A stretch of 64,000 nucleotides of DNA. It comes from CAZAMP01 sp964486455. Lineage in GTDB: Bacteria; Eisenbacteria; RBG-16-71-46; CAZAMP01. Made by a program: the position numbers and the translations under genes. Positions 26,914 through 35,923 of this stretch are shown here, one piece after another. The stretch spans positions 15,653-79,652 of the forward strand of contig CAZAMP010000017.1 of the NCBI GenBank assembly GCA_964486455.1, read 5' to 3'. The notes under the pieces were generated by a model. It saw only the letters and a list, made by a program, of their open reading frames with translations, made no database searches and had not been told where the DNA came from. The stretch's first letter is position 1. Each line of letters begins with the position of its first letter.

Positions 26914-28569
26914 CTAGACTCCCTTCCGAAACACGCTGCCGCCGATGAACTCTCGGAGGATCGAACTGGCCGGCACGTGCGACGTATCGAGTGTGCGAAA
27001 AGCCGCCAGCACATTCAGCAACCTGAGCGCCTCCGCGTACTCATGCGCGTTCGACGTGACCTGTCGCAACAGCGGCTCCGCCAGGGGTCGAAGCGCCGAA
27101 AGCTCGAAGAGCAGCGCCGAGTTGAAGATCCCGGCCGCCGTCTCCTGAAACGGAAAGATCCACCGCCGCTCCCCGCGCGAGATCGATGGCCACCTTCTGA
27201 GCGTCTCATCCGCCGCCGTCCCCCGGTAGCTGTTGTCCCGGACGATCCGGCGAATCTTGCGCGTATCGGTGGTCGAGATCCGGTTCAGGCGATCGAGCTT
27301 CAGGTGCGTAAGCGCGCTCACGTAGATCTTGAACTTCAAGTGGTTCGGCACGGTCGGGGTCAAGCCGTCGTTCAGCGCGTGGATCCCCTCGACGATGAGG
27401 ATCTGATCGCGCTCCACGCGAACGGGCCGCGTATCCGATCGGCGCGACCCGGTCTCGAAGTCGAACTGCGGCACCTCCACTTCCATGCCCTTGATGAGGC
27501 GCACAAGGTGCTCACTGAAGAGCTCCGTATCGATGGCCTCGAGATGCTCGAAGTCGTACTCACCATGCTCGTCCCGGGGAGTGTCCGCCCGCTCGCGGAA
27601 ATAGTGATCCACGCCGAGGGTTACGGGCCGGAGCCCGATCACGCGGAGCGCGAGCCGGAGACGCCGGGAGAACGTGGTCTTCCCCGACGCCGACGGCCCG
27701 GCGATCAGAACGAGGCGCAGGTACTCCGCCTGCCCTTTGATCGATCGCGCGAGATCGAAGATCTTCATGTCGTGAAACGCTTCGGAGATCAAGATGAACT
27801 CGGCGATCTTGTCGCGGTCGATGAGCTCGTTGATCCGCGCAACGTCGCGCACCTCGAGAACACGTCCCCACCGCTCGAACTCGTGGAACACGCGGAAGAG
27901 ATTCGGATGCTGCCTGTAGGTCGGCAGATGATCCGGATCTCCCGGCAGCGGAAACCGCAGGATCATTCCGGGCGGATAGTAGAGCAGGTCGAACGGCGCG
28001 AGCGACGACGACGTCGAGACCAAAGGCCCGCTGAACGAATCGATCCACCCATCCAGCTCATAGATCGTGACGGTTTCAGCGGTCGAGTATCGAAGTGAAT
28101 CGATCTTGTCGGTCTTTCCCGCCTTTCGGAAGCGCTCGATCGCTTCCTCCCTGGAGAGTGTCTCCCCCACCAGAGGGAGGTCGGCGTCTATGAGTTGCTG
28201 CATGCGATCACGGATGCTCGATGCCGTCTTCTCACCGAGGTCGGTCGACGCGTTGGCGATCACGCCGAAGAACCCGCGTCCGATCGAGTGATTGATCTCG
28301 AGAGCGCGACTCGGTAGCACGTCCTCGGTCGCCTTGCCCCACAGAAAACACAGGCTCCGGCGGACGATGACCATCCCCTCTTCGGAGACTTTGAACACCG
28401 GCTCGATCCGGCCTGCGCCGGTCAGCTCCGTATTGAGATCGACGATTTGGTTGTTCCATCGCGCCGCGACGATGGGACCGTCCTGCGGGCTTCCGATCCC
28501 ATCCAAGAGACGCGAGGCCGTCGCGGGGGCGGAAAGCCGGTGCTCCCATCCCCTCTCCTCTTCTCGCAT
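26914..28569 (-). CDS. Nucleoside (uridine-type) kinase with N-terminal ThrRS-like domain
   Basis: 551 aa. The C-terminal half is a P-loop kinase: VLIAGPSASGKTTFSRRLR at about 285-302, then LGVDHYFRERADTPRDEHGEYDFEHLEAID and ILIVEGIHALNDGLTP, the Udk/phosphoribulokinase pattern. The N-terminal half has EINHSIGRGFFGVI and a following stretch resembling the second additional domain of threonyl-tRNA synthetase, the usual layout of these bacterial nucleoside kinases. It would phosphorylate uridine or a similar nucleoside for salvage. It is divergent from pyrE, another pyrimidine gene, across 175 bp. Confidence 0.85.
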   Translation of the reverse strand: MREEERGWEHRLSAPATASRLLDGIGSPQDGPIVAARWNNQIVDLNTELTGAGRIEPVFKVSEEGMVIVRRSLCFLWGKATEDVLPSRALEINHSIGRGFFGVIANASTDLGEKTASSIRDRMQQLIDADLPLVGETLSREEAIERFRKAGKTDKIDSLRYSTAETVTIYELDGWIDSFSGPLVSTSSSLAPFDLLYYPPGMILRFPLPGDPDHLPTYRQHPNLFRVFHEFERWGRVLEVRDVARINELIDRDKIAEFILISEAFHDMKIFDLARSIKGQAEYLRLVLIAGPSASGKTTFSRRLRLALRVIGLRPVTLGVDHYFRERADTPRDEHGEYDFEHLEAIDTELFSEHLVRLIKGMEVEVPQFDFETGSRRSDTRPVRVERDQILIVEGIHALNDGLTPTVPNHLKFKIYVSALTHLKLDRLNRISTTDTRKIRRIVRDNSYRGTAADETLRRWPSISRGERRWIFPFQETAAGIFNSALLFELSALRPLAEPLLRQVTSNAHEYAEALRLLNVLAAFRTLDTSHVPASSILREFIGGSVFRKGV

Positions 28570-28662
28570 GCACCCTCCTCGGCATGATCAGCGTCCGTGG
28601 TGTGTCGTGATTGCCCCGAGTCTAAGGGCGGGCCAGGCCGAATCAAGGTGTGTCTCGGTGAA

Positions 28663-28691
28663 TTGACCGGGGCCGGGCCTTCGGATACCAT
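28663..28691 (+). promoter_or_regulatory. Putative pyrE promoter
   Basis: TTGACC (-35), 17 nt, TACCAT (-10), ending 53 bp before the GTG start of pyrE. It resembles the porV promoter candidate in both hexamers. Confidence 0.45.
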
Positions 28692-28744
28692 CCTCGACTT
28701 GAATTCGGATCGCACGATTCCGCCACACAACGAAAGGCCGACCG

Positions 28745-29320
28745 GTGAGCTCGATCGACATCTCTATCGAGGAGGCCCGGGAAAGACTCAAGCATGTCAT
28801 TCGAACGCAAAGCCTGAAGTTCGGCGATTTCACGCTGAGATCCGGCGCCAAGAGTCACTACTACCTCGACCTCCGCAAGACGTCCACGCACCCGGAGGGT
28901 GCTTTCCTTTCGGCGCTGCTCTTCCTCGACAAGCTCTCCGCACTCGAGATCGATGCGGTCGGTGGCCCAACGCTGGGGGCCGATCCCATCCTCGGGGCCA
29001 TCGCCGCGGTATCCCATCTGAAGGGAACGCCGCTGCCGACGTTCATCATTCGAAAGAAGGTCAAGGACCACGGCACGGGGGCCGCGATCGAGGGACACCT
29101 GCAGAGCGGATGGCGAGCCGTTGTGCTCGACGACGTCGTCACGAAGGCCGGGTCGATCATTCACGGAATCTCGGAGGCCCGCCGCGCGGGCGGACAGGTC
29201 GATCGGGCGATGTGCATCGTCGATCGGGACGAGGGGGGACGCCAGGCGCTTCTGGAGGCGGGAGTCGAGCTGGATCCGATCTTTCACGTTTCGGAGATTC
29301 TGGATGGCGCGGAACGTTGA
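28745..29320 (+). CDS. pyrE: Orotate phosphoribosyltransferase
   Basis: 191 aa beginning with GTG; AAAGG lies 7 nt upstream. SLKFGDFTLRSGAKSHYYLDLRK is the typical N-terminal substrate region, and VVLDDVVTKAGSIIHGI is the PRPP-binding motif (about 121-137). It forms OMP from orotate and PRPP in pyrimidine synthesis. It overlaps the NUDIX gene by 17 nt and sits opposite the nucleoside kinase, so this corner handles nucleotides. Confidence 0.9.
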   Translation: MSSIDISIEEARERLKHVIRTQSLKFGDFTLRSGAKSHYYLDLRKTSTHPEGAFLSALLFLDKLSALEIDAVGGPTLGADPILGAIAAVSHLKGTPLPTFIIRKKVKDHGTGAAIEGHLQSGWRAVVLDDVVTKAGSIIHGISEARRAGGQVDRAMCIVDRDEGGRQALLEAGVELDPIFHVSEILDGAER

Positions 29321-29759
29321 GTGCCCCGCGTGTGGGGCTGACTTCACGATCGAAAGCGGCCCCGCGCTCACGGTCGACGTTTTGATCGCGATGGGCGACG
29401 CAGTCGTGCTGGTGAAGCGTCGTTTCCCGCCACCGGGTTGGGCTATCCCCGGCGGGTTCGTTGACACCGGTGAGAGCGTAGAGGCCGCCGCCGCGCGGGA
29501 GGTTCTCGAAGAGACGTCGCTCGTGGTTCGAAACCTCCGGCAGTTTCGCGTGTATTCTGAACCGGGACGCGATCCGCGCCGGCACACGGTGTCGGTCGTC
29601 TTCACCGCAGACGCGGGGGGGGACCCGGTGGGTGGCGATGATGCCGCCGAGGCGAGGCTCTTCACCGAAGATTCTCTCCCCGACGAGATCGCGTTTGACC
29701 ACGGACGGATCCTGGCTGAGTATTTCGCCTGGCGAAAGGCGGAAGGGGAAACCGACTGA
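29304..29759 (+). CDS. NUDIX hydrolase with N-terminal zinc ribbon
   Basis: 151 aa from the ATG at 29304, chosen because the upstream part of the frame only shadows pyrE. CPACGADF near the N-terminus is one half of a zinc ribbon. The Nudix box is complete: GGFVDTGESVEAAAAREVLEET (about residues 48-69). Members hydrolyse nucleoside diphosphate derivatives; ADP-ribose or NADH pyrophosphatase-like activity is possible but not assigned. It overlaps pyrE, and its stop overlaps the next start as TGATG. Confidence 0.85.
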   Translation: MARNVECPACGADFTIESGPALTVDVLIAMGDAVVLVKRRFPPPGWAIPGGFVDTGESVEAAAAREVLEETSLVVRNLRQFRVYSEPGRDPRRHTVSVVFTADAGGDPVGGDDAAEARLFTEDSLPDEIAFDHGRILAEYFAWRKAEGETD

Positions 29760-31420
29760 TGCGTAGTGCGCGGCTGCTGACACTGTTCGTCACGCTGTTC
29801 GTGGCCCAACCAGCCATGGGAATCGAGATCCTCGATCTCGACGCCACGCCGCGGGTGATCAGCCCGGACGGGCACGCGGCCTTCGACAGTCTGACGATCA
29901 CGTTCGGCATCGATTCGAACCATAGCTCCGCGATCCTGCGGGGCGTGCTGATGCAGGACAGCACCGCGGTCGCCACAATAATCGGCCAGGACACGGTCGA
30001 CGTGGACATCGATTGCCCGTGCAGCTTCGGCTGGACCGGTCGTGATACGTCCGGCGCGACGATTGCCGACGGCACGTACGACCTGGTCATTCACGCACGG
30101 GACGACGACGGCGAGGATGCCGATTCCGTCGAGGTCCGGATCGACACCACGCCGCCCGAGCTCACGCTTCAGCTGGCCGGACAGAGCGGTCCTTTCCGAA
30201 ACGGCGACTTCATCGCGCTGGTCGGCGAAACGAACGAAGAACCGGACTCGATCTGGGCCGACTTCTCGAACATCGACACGGACTCGACCTACTGGGACGG
30301 CTACGTCATCTCGCGAAGCCTTCCCGGCGTCTTCGGGATCCTCTATCAAATCAGTCCGGCGAGCACGAAGGAAGACCGGGCCTCTCTTCCGATCCGTGTC
30401 TGGATCCGGGACGGTGTCTACGTCGAGACGATGACCTCGCTGGGAGTATGCCTCTCGAACTCGCCGCCTCGCTTCGAGTCCGCGTTCTTGATCGACGCCG
30501 CGGGTGACAGCCTGGACACCGAATTCGTCTTCACGAGTGGAGACACGATTCGTGTGAAAGCCCGGATCGCCTCACCCGACACGAGCGTCTCCAGCGTGTT
30601 CGGGAATTTCAGCGCCATCGATTCGGAGTTCGACCCCTTCCTCCATCCCTCGGTCGTCGACTCCACCCCGTGGCTGGAGATCCCCGACTCCCTCCGTGTG
30701 GGGTCCGACTCGTTGTACGCGTACTGGATCGACGCCTACGTGTCGTACGATTTGCATACCGAGAACCGAAGGCCGGAAGGCGGATACGAGATCTTCGTTA
30801 CGGCGAGCGACGCCGCGTGCGGAAAGGACACCTCTGACGTGATCCCCGCGACGCTGGCGGATCTGGGCCCCGAGGCCCCCACGCTGGACAGCCCGGCGAG
30901 TGAAACCTATCTCACAGACCGGGTCGACCTTTCCGGCACGGCGCCGGACGCGTTCAGGATCGAGATCGAACGGGATGGAGAAGCAGTCGCCGAAGCGCCG
31001 GTCGACAGCCTGACCGATGGTTTCGACGTGACGGTGCCTTTGGTGATGGGTCGGAACGCGCTCACCGCGGTCGCGTTCGATCAGTTCGGCCACGCCTCCG
31101 CTCCATCGTCACTGCTCGAGCTGTTTCGTCTGGACGACGTCCGCGTGAGGATCGCGTCACGCGTGAGACCGGGCGACGCGATCGAGGTGACTCTGGAGCG
31201 TCGACCGACGCGCATCGACCTCGACATCTTCAACCTCTCGGGTGATCTCATCTGGCAGGGCTCGGAGATCGATCCGGGCGAAGCCCACAGCTTCAGCTGG
31301 AACGGACGAAACCGCTCCGGCGAGCTCGTGCTGAGCGGGCCGTACGTCGCGCGGGTGACCATTCATGAGAATGGGGGCAACCGCGCCGTGAACAAGGCGT
31401 TCGTGTTTACGAGGAAGTGA
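29759..31420 (+). CDS. Secreted protein with FlgD-like Ig domains
   Basis: 553 aa with a signal peptide (LLTLFVTLFVAQPAMG). Residues 25-130 hold one FlgD-like Ig domain, ending FGWTGRDTSGATIADGTYDLVIHARD. The central part is beta-rich with many Asp and Ser. The C-terminus holds a second FlgD-like unit: TRIDLDIFNLSGDLIWQG to FSWNGRNRSGELVLSGPYVARVTIHE. These tails resemble T9SS type A sorting domains but lack the usual NPFNP start, so secretion by T9SS is only probable. It is coupled to the NUDIX gene, and a PorV/PorQ-like gene starts 1 nt after its stop. Confidence 0.75.
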   Translation: MRSARLLTLFVTLFVAQPAMGIEILDLDATPRVISPDGHAAFDSLTITFGIDSNHSSAILRGVLMQDSTAVATIIGQDTVDVDIDCPCSFGWTGRDTSGATIADGTYDLVIHARDDDGEDADSVEVRIDTTPPELTLQLAGQSGPFRNGDFIALVGETNEEPDSIWADFSNIDTDSTYWDGYVISRSLPGVFGILYQISPASTKEDRASLPIRVWIRDGVYVETMTSLGVCLSNSPPRFESAFLIDAAGDSLDTEFVFTSGDTIRVKARIASPDTSVSSVFGNFSAIDSEFDPFLHPSVVDSTPWLEIPDSLRVGSDSLYAYWIDAYVSYDLHTENRRPEGGYEIFVTASDAACGKDTSDVIPATLADLGPEAPTLDSPASETYLTDRVDLSGTAPDAFRIEIERDGEAVAEAPVDSLTDGFDVTVPLVMGRNALTAVAFDQFGHASAPSSLLELFRLDDVRVRIASRVRPGDAIEVTLERRPTRIDLDIFNLSGDLIWQGSEIDPGEAHSFSWNGRNRSGELVLSGPYVARVTIHENGGNRAVNKAFVFTRK

Positions 31421-31421
31421 T

Positions 31422-32366
31422 ATGCCTGCGAGGAAAGCCCTCATATTGCTGATCGGTGCGGCCTTGGCCTGCGGCGCGACTGGCGCGGAGGCCACCGAGA
31501 CCGCGGGCGCGTTCGCCATTCGCAGCGGCTCGGCGCGCGGCGCCGTGCTGGGCGAGGGCTACGGCGCGCTGGGCGGCGAAGCGGATGTCATGCTCTGGAG
31601 CCCGGCCGCGCTCGCCGATCTGCGGCTCCCCCACCTTCAGGCCACCTATCACGATGTCTACGGGCTGGGACTCGCCCGACATACCTCGCTCGCGTTCGCC
31701 TGGCGGAGCGGCCACGAGGAGACACGCGTCATCGGGGACTCGATCCAGGTCGTGAGCCACAGGTCGACCGGACCCGCGTTCGGCGTCGGGCTGAGCGCGC
31801 TCAGCGTCGATCTGGACGGCGAGACCTATCATGAGTACGCGCCGGCCGTCTGCTTCGCGCGATCGGTCGGTCCGCGGGCGGCCGTCGGGGTCACGGCACG
31901 CTATCTCCGTGCTTCCTCGACACTTCCGGAGGTAAGGGCCACCGGCTACTCCTTCGATGTCGGTGTTCAGGTTCGTCCACATGATCGGGTCGGCATCGCG
32001 GCATCGCTCAGAAACATCATCGGTCGCCTCTCGTGGGACTGGCGCGAAGAGAGTCAGCCGCGCGAGGTCGTCGTGGCCGCCGCGCTGTCAGCCCCCGGGT
32101 CCGTCAGCATCGTGGTCGGCGCCGCCTCCAACCTGGACCGAGACGCGCTGGACCGATGGAACATCGCGGCCGACGCGGAGCTCTGGCGCTCTCGCTGGCA
32201 CCTCCTGGCCGGTTGGGAAGCGCGACGCAGCGGAGACGACATGAAGGGTCGGGCGTCCGCCGGCACGCGCCTTCTCGTCGCGCCGATCGCCCTCGACTAC
32301 GCATTCATCCCGGAGGCGCACACGCCCGGCGATACCCACAGGGCCACGCTGACGGTGTTCTTCTAG
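31422..32366 (+). CDS. PorV/PorQ-like outer-membrane protein
   Basis: 314 aa with signal peptide (ALILLIGAALACGATGAEA). FAIRSGSARGAVLGEGYGALGGEADVMLWSPAALADL matches the family opening seen in the PorV at 10980-12035 (gap-aligned Gly-rich turn then WNPAAL-like motif). The remainder alternates in barrel fashion and ends RATLTVFF, a typical aromatic OMP terminus. PorQ-like proteins also serve T9SS in Bacteroidetes (family knowledge). It begins 1 nt after the FlgD-tailed gene, suggesting it serves that protein. The next gene, tnaA, is 94 bp away. Confidence 0.7.
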   Translation: MPARKALILLIGAALACGATGAEATETAGAFAIRSGSARGAVLGEGYGALGGEADVMLWSPAALADLRLPHLQATYHDVYGLGLARHTSLAFAWRSGHEETRVIGDSIQVVSHRSTGPAFGVGLSALSVDLDGETYHEYAPAVCFARSVGPRAAVGVTARYLRASSTLPEVRATGYSFDVGVQVRPHDRVGIAASLRNIIGRLSWDWREESQPREVVVAAALSAPGSVSIVVGAASNLDRDALDRWNIAADAELWRSRWHLLAGWEARRSGDDMKGRASAGTRLLVAPIALDYAFIPEAHTPGDTHRATLTVFF

Positions 32367-32460
32367 GATTCCCCCCCTCCCGCAGAGACATCACTTGCTC
32401 TTCCGTTCGCCTCTGTGATACCTGTTGTTGCCCTTCTATCGAGATCCAAGGAGCAATGAC

Positions 32461-33834
32461 ATGGTCGTAGAGCCTTACAAAATCAAGGTCGTCGAACCGA
32501 TCCGAAAGACGACTCGCGAAGAACGTGAGCGGGCGATCGCCGAAGCCGGCTACAACATCTTTCTGCTGCCGGCCGACATGATCTTCATTGACCTGCTTAC
32601 CGACAGCGGCACCAGCGCGATGAGCGATAATCAATGGGCCGGTCTCATGGTCGGCGACGAGTCGTATGCGGGTAGCCGAAACTACTATCACTTTCGCGAC
32701 ACCGTCCGGGAGATCTTCGGATACGAGAAGGTCATCCCCACCCACCAGGGTCGTGTGGCCGAGAACCTGCTCTTCTCCGTGATGGTGAAGCCGGGTCACA
32801 TCGTTCCGAACAACATCCACTTCGACACCACACGAGCGAACGTCGAATACAAGGGCGGAACGGCCGTGGATTGCGTGATCGACGCCGCCTACGACCCGCT
32901 GCGCGAGGAAGACTTCAAAGGGAACATGGACCTGGAGAAGCTCGAGGCCGTCATCAAGGAGCACGGACGCGACAAGATCCCGTTTTGCATGATGACGATC
33001 ACGAACAACTCCGGCGGCGGTCAGCCGGTGAGCCTCGAGAATATCCGTGCGACGCGTAAGCTCCTGTGCAAGTACGACATCCCGTTCATCTTCGACGCGT
33101 GTCGCTTCGCCGAGAACTGCTACTTCATCAAGATGCGTGAGCCGGGATACGCGAGCAAGTCGGTGCGGGAGATCGCCCGCGAGGTCTTCGCCGAGGGCGA
33201 CGGCTGCACGATGAGCGCGAAGAAGGACGGTCTGGTCAACATGGGAGGCTTCATCGCGCTCAACAGCCGCGAGATCGCCGAGAAGATCACCGTGCTTCTG
33301 ATCCTCATGGAAGGCTTCCCGACATACGGCGGGCTCGCGGGACGCGACCTGGAAGTGATCGCCCGCGGTCTCAGGGAGGTCCTGGAAGAGGACTACCTCG
33401 AGTATCGCATTCAGCAGGTCAACATGCTGGGAAGCCAGCTCGATTCATACGGCGTCCCGATCATCAAGCCGGTGGGGGGACACGCCATCTACGTGGACGC
33501 GAAACGGTTTCTGACGCACATTCCGCAAAGCGCGTTCCCGGCGCAGGCGCTCACGGTCGCGCTATACGTCGAGGCCGGCATCCGGGGCGTCGAGATCGGC
33601 AGCCTGATGTTCGGAAAGACGGTGGACGGCAAGCCTGTGTTTCCCAAGCTGGAGCTCGTGCGGCTGGCGATTCCCCGCCGCGTCTACACGTCCACCCAGC
33701 TGAACTACGTCGCCGAATCTGTCAGGGACATCTCGCGCAAGCGGGACGAGATCAGGGGCCTGGAGATCATCGAGGAAGCGCCCGTGCTGCGCCACTTCAC
33801 CGCCCGGCTGAGACCGCTGCGGGAGGGTGCCTAG
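32461..33834 (+). CDS. tnaA: Tryptophanase
   Basis: 457 aa from the ATG at 32461, which has AAGGAG 8 nt upstream. It belongs to the beta-eliminating lyases; the PLP lysine is Lys255 in MSAKKDG. Three positions that separate tryptophanase from tyrosine phenol-lyase all follow tryptophanase: Asp122 in FDTT, Ile379 in VEIG, and His445 in LRHFTA (tyrosine lyase has Thr, Arg and Phe there; alignment from memory of the E. coli and Citrobacter enzymes). It would convert tryptophan to indole, pyruvate and ammonia. I see no TnaC-like leader in the 94 bp upstream gap. Activity on other amino acids remains possible. Confidence 0.85.
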   Translation: MVVEPYKIKVVEPIRKTTREERERAIAEAGYNIFLLPADMIFIDLLTDSGTSAMSDNQWAGLMVGDESYAGSRNYYHFRDTVREIFGYEKVIPTHQGRVAENLLFSVMVKPGHIVPNNIHFDTTRANVEYKGGTAVDCVIDAAYDPLREEDFKGNMDLEKLEAVIKEHGRDKIPFCMMTITNNSGGGQPVSLENIRATRKLLCKYDIPFIFDACRFAENCYFIKMREPGYASKSVREIAREVFAEGDGCTMSAKKDGLVNMGGFIALNSREIAEKITVLLILMEGFPTYGGLAGRDLEVIARGLREVLEEDYLEYRIQQVNMLGSQLDSYGVPIIKPVGGHAIYVDAKRFLTHIPQSAFPAQALTVALYVEAGIRGVEIGSLMFGKTVDGKPVFPKLELVRLAIPRRVYTSTQLNYVAESVRDISRKRDEIRGLEIIEEAPVLRHFTARLRPLREGA

Positions 33835-33842
33835 CACCACCG

Positions 33843-34337
33843 CTACCACCAATCGTTCCCGTACCGCCACGGGTCGCGGCACCACGGATCTCTGTGGCGG
33901 TGGTAGGGCCAACGACCGATCGGTCTCCACGACCGATGGCGATACCAGGTGCGGGGCCACGGCCTCACGAGATGAACACGGGGTGCGACATGAACCGCAT
34001 GACCGTACGGCAACTCGCGGACCCGACTCTTGGCCTCATGGTGGATGTCCCCGATCCCGGTGCGTACGAGCTCAGCGAGAAGTGTCTGGCTCACGCCTTC
34101 GCGCTTCAATCTCAGGATATCGTCGACGGTCATGTGAAACACCGCGCCGCTCTCATGCAGTTTCGCGATGACGACCTCGTCGCTGATCCCACCCTTCACG
34201 AGGCGCAGGACGTCCTCCAGCACGAAGGTCTCGGTGGAGTCGCCGGAGTCCGCGGTATCGGTGTCCGCGCCGGCGGTGTGGTGGACGGCGGTCACGGCAA
34301 GTCCAACGGCCAAGCAGACGAGAAGAACGGAACGCAT
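33843..34337 (-). CDS. Secreted protein with Trp/His/Arg-rich tail
   Basis: 164 aa from the ATG at 34337, where GGAGG lies 4 nt upstream. A signal peptide (LLVCLAVGLAVTAVHHTAGA) is followed by two similar units: VLRLVKGGISDEVVIAKLHESGAVFHMT and DDILRLKREGVSQTLLAELVRTG. This tandem helical motif occurs in many secreted bacterial proteins of unknown role. The last 45 residues are dominated by Trp, Arg, His, Tyr and Pro (RSWRPIGRWPYHRHRDPW). No function can be assigned; metal or polyanion binding is a guess. It is convergent with tnaA (8 nt apart). Confidence 0.7.
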   Translation of the reverse strand: MRSVLLVCLAVGLAVTAVHHTAGADTDTADSGDSTETFVLEDVLRLVKGGISDEVVIAKLHESGAVFHMTVDDILRLKREGVSQTLLAELVRTGIGDIHHEAKSRVRELPYGHAVHVAPRVHLVRPWPRTWYRHRSWRPIGRWPYHRHRDPWCRDPWRYGNDWW

Positions 34338-34387
34338 GTTTCCTCCGGGTGCGTCCGGGGGGGTCAACCGGAAAAGCGCACGTCCGA

Positions 34388-34417
34388 ATCGTATCAATGT
34401 AGCCCTCCGTTCGTCAA
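34388..34417 (-). promoter_or_regulatory. Putative promoter for the Trp/His/Arg-tailed gene
   Basis: TTGACG (-35), 18 nt, TACGAT (-10), 50 bp before the ATG at 34337. It lies in the short gap shared with divergent pabB. Confidence 0.4.
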
Positions 34418-34441
34418 CACGGCCGCCGTCTGGAGGTCTCC

Positions 34442-35923
34442 GTGCGTCGCGTAACGCCCGACCAGTTCTGGGAAACGTTCGGTCGCGTCGCCGCGTCGCG
34501 CGGACCGACCCGGACGTGGCGACTGCCCCGCCGCGGGGCCCACATCAACCGCACACGGCTCGATCGTCCCGGCTCGTTTCGCCTCGACGGCGCGGCCGGC
34601 TACCCGGGGCTGGGCGAGCGGACGTTCCTGGGGCACTCCCCGATGCTCTCCGTCACACTCATCGACGACACGTGGACCGTCCGTTGGCCTGATCGGGATT
34701 GCCGGTTCGAGCAACCCTTCGACGTGACCGATCCGTTCGGCCCGCTCAGACGCGTGACGGAAATCCTCAGACGTGACGGCGATCCCCCGTTTGCGGGGGC
34801 GGCCGTTGGTGCCATCACCTACGAGTTCGGCGAGCGCATGCTCGGGCTAACACACCGGCGCCTTCGAGAACCGCTGGTGCGTTTCGACGTTCACGACCGA
34901 GTGGTCAGCCTGCGGGACGGCGCGCTCGAGCTGACGTGCGCCGGTCTCCGACGGACCGATGGAGAGCACGCGCCCGACACATGGATCGACGCGCTGAACG
35001 ACGATGGATCAGACGTCCCGCGCAACGACAGGGGAGATATGCCGCCTCCGCGCGTGATCGGGGACTCGCTCCCCCACGGGCCCTATGTGCGCGCGCTCTC
35101 ACGGATCAAGGCATACATTGCCGCGGGTGACATCTATCAGGCGAACCTCACGCGGATGCTGCGCGTCGAGCTGCCGACCTCCCCCGCCGCGTTCTACGAT
35201 CACCTGCGACGCACCCATCCCGCGCCCTTCAGCGCACTCCTCGTGGAGCGCGACGGCGCCGCGACGCTCGGGATATCCCCCGAGCTCTTCCTTCGCGTCG
35301 ACGGACGCCAGATTGCCACGCGCCCGATCAAGGGCACCCGCCCGCGGGGGGCCACGCCCTCGGAGGACAGACGCCTCAAGGCGGAGCTCCTCGGTAGCGA
35401 GAAGGACGCCGCCGAGCTTCTGATGATCGTCGATCTCATGCGTAACGACCTGGGCCGCGTGGCGGAGTACGGGTCGGTTCGGGTACCGGAGCCCCGCCGG
35501 TGCGATGTCCATCCAACGCTCTATCATCTCTCCGGTGGCGTGGAGGCACGCCTCGCGCGCGACCGCACTGGCTGGGACCTGCTGGCGGCCGCGCTGCCGG
35601 CCGGCAGCATCACGGGCGCCCCGAAGCGGCGCGCCGTCGAGATCCTTCAGGACCTCGAGCCTCATGCCCGGGGCGTCTACACGGGAGCCGTCGGGATGAT
35701 CGATTTCTCGGGCCGGATGGTGTTCAATGTCGCGATCCGCACGATGCGCGTCGTCGATGGCGTTGGCAAACTCGGAATCGGGGGCGGCATCGTTGCCGAC
35801 TCCGACCCGGACGAGGAATTCGCGGAGACACTGGTAAAGGCAAAGGCTTTCCTCGCGCCGGCGGTCGAGACGCATACGGCGCGGGTGACCGGAGGACATC
35901 TTGCCGTCGACAGTCTTCTTTGA
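34442..35923 (+). CDS. pabB: Aminodeoxychorismate synthase component I
   Basis: 493 aa beginning GTG with GGAGG 5 nt upstream. The N-terminal half is the anthranilate-synthase-like region. The C-terminal chorismate-binding core shows ATRPIKGTRPRG, LMIVDLMRNDLGRVAEYGSV, AALPAGSITGAPKRRAVEIL and GVYTGAVGMIDFSGRMVFNVAIRTM. With a PabA amidotransferase (not in this window) it makes aminodeoxychorismate for folate. TrpE is the close alternative, but the pabC-type gene overlapping its 3' end by 23 nt favours PabB. Confidence 0.85.
   Translation: MRRVTPDQFWETFGRVAASRGPTRTWRLPRRGAHINRTRLDRPGSFRLDGAAGYPGLGERTFLGHSPMLSVTLIDDTWTVRWPDRDCRFEQPFDVTDPFGPLRRVTEILRRDGDPPFAGAAVGAITYEFGERMLGLTHRRLREPLVRFDVHDRVVSLRDGALELTCAGLRRTDGEHAPDTWIDALNDDGSDVPRNDRGDMPPPRVIGDSLPHGPYVRALSRIKAYIAAGDIYQANLTRMLRVELPTSPAAFYDHLRRTHPAPFSALLVERDGAATLGISPELFLRVDGRQIATRPIKGTRPRGATPSEDRRLKAELLGSEKDAAELLMIVDLMRNDLGRVAEYGSVRVPEPRRCDVHPTLYHLSGGVEARLARDRTGWDLLAAALPAGSITGAPKRRAVEILQDLEPHARGVYTGAVGMIDFSGRMVFNVAIRTMRVVDGVGKLGIGGGIVADSDPDEEFAETLVKAKAFLAPAVETHTARVTGGHLAVDSLL

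Noticed and set aside
32461..33834. Tyrosine phenol-lyase as the identity of this gene
   Set aside because: The three specificity positions (Asp122, Ile379, His445) follow tryptophanase.
34442..35923. TrpE (anthranilate synthase) as the identity
   Set aside because: Overlap with a pabC-type gene and no other trp genes nearby favour PabB.
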